Source of the DNA: VXPQ01 sp965232485
GTDB taxonomy: Bacteria > Bacteroidota > Rhodothermia > Rhodothermales > VXPQ01
NCBI GenBank assembly: GCA_965232485.1
Contig: OZ246975.1
Span: 62,001 to 126,000 of the forward strand
Direction of reading: 5' to 3'
DNA length: 64,000 bases
Shown: piece by piece, positions 57,960 through 64,000 of the stretch
Position numbering within the stretch: position 1 is the first letter of the stretch
Layout of the letters: every line of letters begins with the position of its first letter
Notes under the pieces: model-generated
Database searches by the model: none
What the model was told of the DNA's origin: nothing
What the model saw: the letters and a program-made list of their open reading frames with translations, nothing else
Translations under genes and position numbers: made by a program

Positions 57960-57992
57960 TTTGAGGCGGCGACGAGCAGATTTTACATTTTG
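57960..57992 (+). promoter_or_regulatory. Bacteroidota-type promoter before the cadherin-like gene
   Basis: TTTG (57960-57963), exactly 20 nt, then TACATTTTG (57984-57992), one base from TAnnTTTG. The expected start point near 58000 leaves a 110-nt AT-rich leader before the ATG at 58111. The 198-bp gap after surE is markedly AT-richer than its surroundings. Confidence 0.5.
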
Positions 57993-58110
57993 GTAACATA
58001 TTTTAATGCGCTGCCCCTTTATTTTGAATAAATTGTTAAATAATATTGATTGTAACCGGGCGGTTTGCGATGTCCGATCCCTATCCTCCGCCGTTACGCT
58101 TGCTCGACCC

Positions 58111-59520
58111 ATGAGCCTTCTTTCTTCGGCGTCTCGGTATGCTTTGGGGTTGGCGTTTGGCTTGGGGTTGTTGCATCCTGGCGGGGCCTCGGCCCGCGCG
58201 GAGGCGTGCGGCGGAAGCGCGGCGGGCGGATTCTCCTCGTCTGCGTCTTTTGCGGGAGCGCCCCCTGTAGCCGTAGGCGCAATTCCCGACAAAAAGATAG
58301 CGGCGGGCGCTTCTTTCGTGCGTTTCAGCGCGCGGTTCTGGTTCACGGAGACAAGCGGGAGCGCGCTTGCGTACTCGGCGGGCAGGGTTACGATCACGGT
58401 GACGGCGAGCGACGGAGCGGCCAGCGTAGCGCAGCGCTTCGTCGCGACGGTTCACGCCAGGCCCAATCAAGGGCCCATAACCGTCAAGGACATACCGGGC
58501 CGGAAGTTCACCGTAGGCGACGCTGCGGCCACGTTCAATTTGAACGATTACTTTTCGGACCCGGAAGGGGCTACGCTTGCCTACGTCGCCAGGTCGAACC
58601 GCAGCGGCGTAGCCGCGGCGAGCGTTACGGGCTCGACGCTCAGCATAACGCCGAAGGCGGCGGGCAGCGCTGCGATCACGCTGACGGCGACGGATCCGGG
58701 CGGTCTCTCCGCTGCGCAGCATGTCGCCGTCGAAGTTTCGGCGGCGCCGAAGCCGCCGCCGCCGCCCGCAGAGCCTCTTTCGGCGGCGATCACGGGTCCG
58801 TCGCAGATCGTCTCGGGCACGTCGCATACGTGGCGCTCGACGGTTACGGGCGGCAGGCCTTCTTACAGTTACAGCTGGTACGTTGCGACGCGGTGCACGA
58901 ATCTGGATCATCTTCGTGCGCGCGACGAGCCGTGCGCGCTTCAGTGGAGCGGCGCGGGATCGGGAGCGAGCCTTACGCGCGCGATAACGACGACGGGCGC
59001 TTACGCGCACATCCGCCTTGTCGTAAGCGATTCGGACAGTCCGGGCTCCAGCGCAGAGGACAGGCATAGCGTAGAGGTGAAGCAGCCGAACAACGCTCCC
59101 CTGGCCAACGGCTCGGTAGCCTCTCGCACGCTCACGCTTGGATCTTCGGCGACGCGCCTTAACGTATCGTCCTGGTTTACGGACAAGGACGGCGATCAGC
59201 TGAGGTACGCGGTTTCGTCTTCTCCTTCGGGCGTCGTAGGGGCAAGCATTCCTTCGAACGGCGTCGCCTTGACGCTTTCCGCAGTGAAGGCGGGCGCGAC
59301 GACGGTGACGGTGACGGCGCGCGACCCGTCTAACGCGAGCGCCCGGCAGTCTTTCGGCGTTCGTGTGAACAGAAGGCCCGTGGCGAGCAAGGCGATACCG
59401 GCTCAGACGGCGACGGTGGGGCGCGCGTCGGCCACGCTCGATCTGTCCGGGTTCTTCCGTCTTCAGAAGGCTCGTGTCCAGACGATACCTCTGGAGATGT
59501 GCCCGGCAAGCAAGGAGTGA
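58111..59520 (+). CDS. cadherin/Ig-like secreted protein, C-terminus lost
   Basis: 469 residues from the ATG at 58111. Signal peptide about 1-32 ('GGASARAEA'). Several cadherin-like/Ig-like beta-sandwich domains follow, each with 'FxDPEGATLAYVA' or 'FTDKDGDQLRYAV' calcium-type motifs (about 150-165 and 355-370), separated by a Pro-rich linker (about 210-220). The first domain is short, as if internally deleted. The last starts normally ('ATLDLSGFF') but breaks off at about base 59457 into an unrelated 'RLQKARVQ' tail; frame +2 continues with protein-like sequence ('DVPGKQGVNSQQSLVSTTDLSEANES'), pointing to a frameshift. Beyond the IS lies an orphan T9SS sorting domain that probably once ended this or a similar protein. 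Confidence 0.65.
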   Translation: MSLLSSASRYALGLAFGLGLLHPGGASARAEACGGSAAGGFSSSASFAGAPPVAVGAIPDKKIAAGASFVRFSARFWFTETSGSALAYSAGRVTITVTASDGAASVAQRFVATVHARPNQGPITVKDIPGRKFTVGDAAATFNLNDYFSDPEGATLAYVARSNRSGVAAASVTGSTLSITPKAAGSAAITLTATDPGGLSAAQHVAVEVSAAPKPPPPPAEPLSAAITGPSQIVSGTSHTWRSTVTGGRPSYSYSWYVATRCTNLDHLRARDEPCALQWSGAGSGASLTRAITTTGAYAHIRLVVSDSDSPGSSAEDRHSVEVKQPNNAPLANGSVASRTLTLGSSATRLNVSSWFTDKDGDQLRYAVSSSPSGVVGASIPSNGVALTLSAVKAGATTVTVTARDPSNASARQSFGVRVNRRPVASKAIPAQTATVGRASATLDLSGFFRLQKARVQTIPLEMCPASKE

Positions 59521-59668
59521 ATAGCCAACAATCTCTTGTCTCGACTACGGACTTGAGCGAAGCCAACGAGAGTATTCAGAGGTGGTTCGGGTTGATTGGA
59601 CAGATTTCGGTGGAATTTAAGGTGTACTGTTGCGACCTTGTTCCGACGCAATCAACCGAGGTATACCC

Positions 59669-59959
59669 ATGCCCAGACGCACTCGCAGAACCCATAGCCC
59701 TTCGTTCAAGGCGAAGGTAGCCCTCGCCGCCATGCGCGGCGACAGCACGCTGGCCGAACTCGCCGAACGCTTCGAGGTGCACCCGAACCAGATACAGTCG
59801 TGGAAGAAGCAACTTGCGGAGAGCGCCGAGGAGGCGTTCGTCCGAAGCCGCAACGTTCCCGACGAACGCGACAGGAAGATCGAGGCGCTCCACGCGAAGA
59901 TTGGGGAGCTATCCATGGAGAAGGATTTTTTATCGAAGGCGCTCGGTCGCGGCCTGTAG
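59669..59959 (+). CDS. IS3-family transposase OrfA
   Basis: 96 residues with ATG at 59669. Helix-turn-helix DNA-binding protein of the IS3 OrfA type: 'FKAKVALAAMRGDSTLAELAERFEVHPNQIQSWKKQL', followed by a leucine-zipper-like helix ('RKIEALHAKIGELSMEKDFLSKAL'). It binds the IS ends and joins OrfB by frameshifting. Near its end TTTTTTA (59926-59932) is placed in frame as T TTT TTA. Confidence 0.92.
   Translation: MPRRTRRTHSPSFKAKVALAAMRGDSTLAELAERFEVHPNQIQSWKKQLAESAEEAFVRSRNVPDERDRKIEALHAKIGELSMEKDFLSKALGRGL
59926..59932 (+). promoter_or_regulatory. -1 ribosomal slippery heptamer for OrfAB
   Basis: T TTT TTA in the orfA frame lets both tRNAs slip back one base onto TTT TTT. The new frame reads straight into OrfB (ATC GAA GGC...). 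This is the canonical X XXY YYZ arrangement for making the OrfAB transposase. Confidence 0.75.
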
Positions 59960-60801
59960 CCGAGCGCAAGGCGCGGATCAATCGTTCGCACTGCTTGCCT
60001 GTCGTTCGGCAATGCGCGCTTCTGGCGCTGAGCCGCTCCACGGCGTACTACCGCCCCCGGGGCAAGAGCAAGGAGAACCTGTTTCTTATGAAGGAGATAG
60101 ACCGCATCTATATGGATCGTCCCACGAGCGGCTCGCGCACCATAAAGAGCCTGCTCGAGGCGAAGGGGCATACGGCGGCGCGCAGCCGCGTCGCACGCCT
60201 CATGCGCCTTATGGGCCTTAGGGCCATCTACCCGAAGCGGCGCACGTCCTCTCCCGGGACAGGACACAAGACATACCCCTACCTGCTCAAGACCATGAAG
60301 ATCGACAAACCCGGCCAGGTCTATGCGGCGGACATTACGTTCATCCCCATGGCGAAAGGCTTTCTATATCTCGCAGCCGTAATCGACTGGCATAGCCGCA
60401 AAGTGCTCGCCCACCGCATCTCGAACACGATGGACGCTCGTTTTTGCGTGGAGGCTCTCGAGGAAGCGATTGCGCGCTATGGCGCTCCAGAGGTTTTCAA
60501 CACGGATCAGGGGGCGCAGTTCACCTCCGAGGCGTTCACCAGCGCGCTGAAGGCGCACGGCGTGCGCATCTCCATGGACGGCAAGGGCCGCTGGCTGGAC
60601 AACGCGTACGTGGAGCGCTTCTGGCGCAGCCTGAAGCAGGAAGAAGTCTACCGGCGCGCCTACGACTCCGTAAGCGAGGCCAGAAAGGGAATCGCCGACT
60701 ACCTGCGCTACTTCAACGAAGAGCGCCCGCACCAGGGACTTGACAACATGACGCCCGACGACGTATATTACAGACGAAAGCCGCTGACCAAGGCGGCGTA
60801 A
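59932..60801 (+). CDS. IS3-family transposase OrfB (via -1 frameshift)
   Basis: About 290 residues after the shift point; the frame is open upstream to 59800. RNase H-like integrase core: first Asp in 'VYAADITFIPM', second in 'FNTDQGAQFTS', and the Glu in 'NAYVERFWRSLKQEEVY', 35 residues later. 'YYRPRGKSKEN' and 'RIYMDRPTSGSRTI...ARLMRLMGLRAIYPKRRT' are IS3-type N-terminal segments. Expressed as an OrfAB fusion. Confidence 0.92.
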   Translation: MEGARSRPVAERKARINRSHCLPVVRQCALLALSRSTAYYRPRGKSKENLFLMKEIDRIYMDRPTSGSRTIKSLLEAKGHTAARSRVARLMRLMGLRAIYPKRRTSSPGTGHKTYPYLLKTMKIDKPGQVYAADITFIPMAKGFLYLAAVIDWHSRKVLAHRISNTMDARFCVEALEEAIARYGAPEVFNTDQGAQFTSEAFTSALKAHGVRISMDGKGRWLDNAYVERFWRSLKQEEVYRRAYDSVSEARKGIADYLRYFNEERPHQGLDNMTPDDVYYRRKPLTKAA

Positions 60802-60868
60802 CCCACCGCAGCCCTGCACCTGAAACGACCCGGACTAACTGTCCGAATTTCCCGAACCACTTCTTTCT

Positions 60869-61132
60869 AATGCTTATGCTCTGCGTCAAAACTTTCCCAA
60901 CCCCTTTAATCCCTCCACGGAAATCCTCTTCGACCTCCCCGAAACCGCCATAGTTTCGCTTGTCGTGTATGATGTGTTAGGTAGGGAGGTCGCCCGACTC
61001 GTTGAGAGAGAACTGCCCGCGGGTACGCACCGTGCCCGTTTCGATGCAGGGAGCCTGCCGAGCGGCGTCTATCTATACAGGATAGACGCGGGAGATTTGG
61101 TGAATACGGGTCGGATGATACTCCTTAAATGA
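60869..61132 (+). pseudogene. orphan T9SS C-terminal sorting domain
   Basis: 87 codons with no start: 'NAYALRQNFPNPFNPSTEI', 'VYDVLGREVARLVERELPAGTHRARFDAG', 'LPSGVYLYRIDAG', ending 'MILLK' and TGA. This is the type A sorting domain (TIGR04183 pattern) that targets proteins to the type IX secretion system. It lies directly after the IS. Removing the IS and one TTC does not restore an open frame with the cadherin-like gene, so the parent gene has also suffered frameshifts. It proves that T9SS cargo exists in this genome's history. Confidence 0.85.
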
Positions 61133-61142
61133 GGAGCATGCT

Positions 61143-61865
61143 ATGCGCAGCACTTTGTTATCCCTATACCCCCGTCCCTTTGTCACGTATATGCATACTT
61201 TCGGACTGTTCGTTATGCTTGTTATGATCTTTTTGCGCACAGATCCTGTAATAGCCCAAGTCGAATCGTCAGAGGCAGAACTTGCATCGGAGGAAAAAGA
61301 TCATCATCGGCGAATTGGGATTTATTTTTCCGGGTATGCTGTGTATAACAATTTTTGCGGTTGGGAAGGATGTGATGATAATCTACCTTTTTCAGGTTTA
61401 CATACAAGTATAGGTTACAAAAACTGGCAAATCATTTCGTCTTGGGCAAGCGATGAAAATGAATTTATATTCAATCTAAATGGACGTTATAATTATCACC
61501 CATTAAAAAAATATCGATTTCGTCCTTTTGTGTTTGCAGGAATCAGTACATGGTATTTTAATAGAAAATGGAGTTATTTAACATCTGTTCATTGTCACCA
61601 ACAAGATCATTGTGATTTTGTTATATTTGCCCCCAGCAAGGAGGATTCATATTCTGAATCTAATGATAGGCTAATCAGGGATCGTCCTGACGGAAAATCG
61701 ATGACTCTTGGATGGGCAGTAGGGTTTGGCATTGAATATAATATAGGACGTCTGATATTTTCACATGAATTTGATTGGTATAGGGATTTGGCGGGTTGTC
61801 CATATTCGGATTTTATATGTAACGTGCCCGATTTTAAGTTTTTGGGAATTCATTTTGAATTTTAA
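61143..61865 (+). CDS. AT-rich secreted protein, paralogue A
   Basis: 240 residues; GAGGAG (61131-61136) precedes the ATG at 61143. An N-terminal hydrophobic stretch ending 'DPVIAQ' (about 38) looks like a signal peptide. The mature part has alternating aromatic strands ('YRFRPFVFAGISTWYFNRKW') and four or more Cys in pairs. The end, 'DRPDGKSMTLGWAVGFGIEYNIGRLIFSHE ... FKFLGIHFEF', is shared with the next gene. Probably a small outer-membrane barrel. It is far more AT-rich than the rest of the window, suggesting transfer. No known family is recognised. Confidence 0.7.
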   Translation: MRSTLLSLYPRPFVTYMHTFGLFVMLVMIFLRTDPVIAQVESSEAELASEEKDHHRRIGIYFSGYAVYNNFCGWEGCDDNLPFSGLHTSIGYKNWQIISSWASDENEFIFNLNGRYNYHPLKKYRFRPFVFAGISTWYFNRKWSYLTSVHCHQQDHCDFVIFAPSKEDSYSESNDRLIRDRPDGKSMTLGWAVGFGIEYNIGRLIFSHEFDWYRDLAGCPYSDFICNVPDFKFLGIHFEF

Positions 61866-61920
61866 CTATATATCAAAATGTACTACATATCGCCCTTTCT
61901 CAAATAAACCCAAGGAAACG

Positions 61921-62616
61921 ATGCTATCCCTCAAATACGTTCTCGCTTTAACAAGCTGGTTATTGCTCTGTCTTCTCCTTGGAGCCTCTGGCATAATGTT
62001 GCTGGTGATTCCGGTAATTGCTCAAGATACGGAGATAGAAAGTAAAAAAGAGCGTAGAATTCGAGGGGGCATGGGAACTTATTTTTCATTGATCAGAACG
62101 ACATATAACACAACTGGATCGTCTGTTATAGAAAATCCTGAAGATGATATTATGCCGTTTCCCGCCATATTGTTTAGTATAAGATACAAGAAAAATATTG
62201 AGGCTCTTATTGGTTGGAGAAGTGACAATAAAAATGAAGATATATTCAAATTTGCTCTACGTTATAATAAGTATGGCAATAAACATATATATATATTTGG
62301 CGGCCCTGTACTTTGGAATTTTAATAAAAGTTATAATTTTGCCAAGATTGAATGTACTGAATATTCTGCAAATAATCATCCTTTTTCCTCTCGTAGTTGT
62401 AAAGAAGAATCAGAAAGAGAAGTAGAAATTAAGACAGATCGTCCGGACGGTTCATCTATAACGCTTGGCATTATTTCTGGTATCGGCATAAAATATAAAT
62501 TGGGCTTTCTTGCATTTTCCCATGAAATGGAATTGTTTTTCTCGCCTTGTCAATACCGAGACTTTATATGTTTTGGAGGCGATCTCAAGTTTCTGGGCGT
62601 TCATTTCGAGTTATAG
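61921..62616 (+). CDS. AT-rich secreted protein, paralogue B
   Basis: 231 residues from the ATG at 61921. Signal/hydrophobic region about 1-38 ('LLVIPVIAQ'). It shares with paralogue A the 'GxYFS' opening after a charged stretch, a Cys-containing middle, 'TDRPDGSSITLGIISGIGIKYKLGFLAFSHE' and the C-terminal 'LKFLGVHFEL'. The two are a diverged tandem duplication, 55 bp apart. Very AT-rich with many Lys, Asn and Ile codons. Function unknown; probably outer-membrane. Confidence 0.7.
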   Translation: MLSLKYVLALTSWLLLCLLLGASGIMLLVIPVIAQDTEIESKKERRIRGGMGTYFSLIRTTYNTTGSSVIENPEDDIMPFPAILFSIRYKKNIEALIGWRSDNKNEDIFKFALRYNKYGNKHIYIFGGPVLWNFNKSYNFAKIECTEYSANNHPFSSRSCKEESEREVEIKTDRPDGSSITLGIISGIGIKYKLGFLAFSHEMELFFSPCQYRDFICFGGDLKFLGVHFEL

Positions 62617-62640
62617 CGCAACCAGGCAGGTACTGTCTCG

Positions 62641-63984
62641 CTATTCTGCTTCCCCCGTTTCCCCGAGCCCCCGAAAGGCTTCTTCAACGCGTTCGAGGAC
62701 ATGATCCGGCCGGCACCGCCCCGGATATCCGTCTACCTGGTACGCGGTTAGCGCTTCTTCGGCGGAAGGCTTCCGGAGCGTTTCCAGTTCGGCCGCGGTT
62801 CGCCGATACGCCTCCCGGAACGGCAAGCCTTCCTGCGTCAACTCGATGGCCTTCGCGGTAGCGAACATATCGGGCGATACCGCCTCGTCGAGGCGCGCCG
62901 GGTCGAAGCGCATGTCTCGGAGCGTTACGATCATCGCGTCCGCCATGCTCGCCGTCGCATGCACGGCGCGCAGGACCGCTTCCTTCGTGAGTTGCAGGTC
63001 CCGGTGGTAGCCCGAAGGCAGGTTGGCGGGCAGGGAGGCCAGCAACTGCATTTCGGCGAGAATCCGGTGGTGCGCGGCCCGGACCAGTTCCGGCACGTCC
63101 GGATTCCGTTTTTGCGGCATGATGGAGCTTCCCGTGCCGTACGTCTCGGCGGGCTTCAGGAAACCGAATTCCGCCGTGTGGTACAGCACGAGGTCCGAAG
63201 CGAGGCGGTTGCACGTCGCCGCGATCTGCGCAAGCGCATGCGCTGCGTCCAGTTCCAGCTTTCCCCGAGACAACTGCACGGCGGTAACATGTTCCTGAAC
63301 CCCGTTGAAACCGAGTCGCCGGGCCATCTCCTTGCGGGGCAACGCCAGGCCGGGGACACCGTATCCCGCCGCCGATCCGAGGGGCGATACGTTGATCCGC
63401 CCGACGGTTTCTCCCAATCGCTCAATATCGACGGCGAACAGTTCGGCGTAGCCCATGGCCCACAAACCCACCGTGGAAGGCATGGCCCGCTGCATGTGCG
63501 TGTAGCCGGGCATGAGCCAGCGGTCGCCCTCCTTGCCCCAGGTGCACAGGATGCGCGTCATGTCGGCGGTTTGCCGCATGACGTCCGACAAGGCGTCCCG
63601 CAGATACAGCCGCAACGCGGCCAGCACCTGATCGTTGCGCGAGCGGCCTGCGTGGATTTTTTTACCCGTATCGCCGAGCGTCTCCGTCAGGCGATGCTCG
63701 ATCGCCGTGTGGGAATCCTCGTCTTCGGGGCGCACGGAAAGATCCTGCTCCGCCAGCGCATCCAGCGCCTGGGCGATCGCCTCGAATTCCGCCCGGGTCA
63801 GGATTCCGATTTCCGCCAGCCCCCAGGCGTGCGCCCGCGTAGCCCGTATGTCGTAGGGCAGGAGGAGCGTATCCCACCGATAGTCCTCGCCCACGGTGAA
63901 TCGCATCACCTTGTCCTCAAGCGTTTCGGAGGCGTCCGGTTTTTTCCAGAGCGGCGGGGGCGAGGGGCCGGTCATGCCAGTCAT
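62641..63984 (-). CDS. argH: argininosuccinate lyase
   Basis: 447 residues with ATG at 63984 (a second ATG at 63975). It is the last step of arginine synthesis. 'AGRSRNDQVLAALRLYLRD' near 113-131, 'PGYTHMQRAMPS' near 158-169 and 'GTGSSIMPQKRNPDVPELVRA' near 280-300, with the mobile catalytic loop, are all present. Normal length. GC-rich, marking the end of the AT-rich island. Confidence 0.96.
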   Translation of the reverse strand: MTGMTGPSPPPLWKKPDASETLEDKVMRFTVGEDYRWDTLLLPYDIRATRAHAWGLAEIGILTRAEFEAIAQALDALAEQDLSVRPEDEDSHTAIEHRLTETLGDTGKKIHAGRSRNDQVLAALRLYLRDALSDVMRQTADMTRILCTWGKEGDRWLMPGYTHMQRAMPSTVGLWAMGYAELFAVDIERLGETVGRINVSPLGSAAGYGVPGLALPRKEMARRLGFNGVQEHVTAVQLSRGKLELDAAHALAQIAATCNRLASDLVLYHTAEFGFLKPAETYGTGSSIMPQKRNPDVPELVRAAHHRILAEMQLLASLPANLPSGYHRDLQLTKEAVLRAVHATASMADAMIVTLRDMRFDPARLDEAVSPDMFATAKAIELTQEGLPFREAYRRTAAELETLRKPSAEEALTAYQVDGYPGRCRPDHVLERVEEAFRGLGETGEAE

Positions 63985-64000
63985 GATTTTACCTGAAGTA

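Larger units (their letters stand above)
59578..60864 (+). mobile_element. complete IS3-family insertion sequence (1287 bp)
   Basis: Left end AGAGGTGGTTCGGG... (59578) and right end, reversed, AGAAGTGGTTCGGG... (60864) give imperfect inverted repeats of about 26 bp (20 matches). TTC on both sides (59575-59577 and 60865-60867) is a 3-bp target duplication. It encodes OrfA and OrfB in -1 overlapping frames. Both frames and the DDE residues are intact, so it may be active. The 340 bp after OrfB (60802-61142) hold only the IS right end and the sorting-domain remnant. Confidence 0.9.

Overview
The window looks like a chromosomal segment from a GC-rich, Gram-negative member of the Bacteroidota/Rhodothermota lineage (Rhodothermus/Salinibacter-like; this is inference). 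Supporting signs are: a type IX secretion C-terminal sorting domain (60869-61132); a DUF4270-type lipoprotein beside a one-domain GlgA-like synthase; the uppS-bamA-skp-skp order; a periplasmic protein of the Bacteroidota family mislabelled 'asparagine synthetase B'; and two promoters of Bacteroidota type (TTTG, 20 nt, TAnnTTTg). No tRNA, rRNA or CRISPR array was recognised.

Layout. 1-2341 is the 3' part of a surface protein with near-identical Ig-like repeats. 2.5-16.4 kb is housekeeping: a B3/B4 protein, glutaryl-CoA dehydrogenase, pyruvate phosphate dikinase, topoisomerase I, RsgA, two small overlapping genes, Lon, and cystathionine beta-synthase. 16.5-21.7 kb holds a partial myo-inositol catabolic operon (iolG-iolD-iolE-iolB) followed by a DUF3467 gene. 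21.7-39.7 kb has LptG, SucC, an ABC ATPase, then a long leftward run: LptD-like, ROK kinase, FtsB/DivIC-like, enolase, a possible 26-aa membrane peptide, a TPR protein, a FadL-like barrel, a DUF4270 lipoprotein, a GT5 glycogen-synthase-like protein and a giant DUF4175-like protein. 40.1-57.9 kb has GlgC, PyrF, SerS, a dTDP-sugar reductase-like SDR, a small outer-membrane protein with a transposon-derived start, a periplasmic protein, a TPR protein, Dxr, RseP, UppS, BamA, two Skp/OmpH proteins, PanB and SurE. 58-62.6 kb is an accessory island: a cadherin-like secreted protein, a complete IS3-family insertion, an orphaned T9SS sorting domain, and two tandem AT-rich paralogous genes. ArgH closes the window.

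The most distinctive features are mobile-DNA footprints. A 263-266 bp MITE-like element with 19-bp terminal inverted repeats beginning TTAA occurs three times (25259, 39806, 55953), with several relic ends. In three places the terminal TTAA supplies the stop codon of the neighbouring gene. An IS3 insertion (59578-60864, 3-bp target duplication TTC) separates a cadherin-like gene from its sorting signal. At 44540-45181 an old, related IS end has donated its upstream region and the first ~20 codons of orfA to an outer-membrane protein, so transposase codons now form the n-region of its signal peptide.

The envelope genes (LptD, LptG, BamA, two Skp, RseP, UppS, FadL-like, T9SS cargo) suit a diderm cell that exports many beta-barrels. 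PPDK, enolase, ROK kinase, GlgC/GlgA-like and SucC form the central-carbon and storage set.
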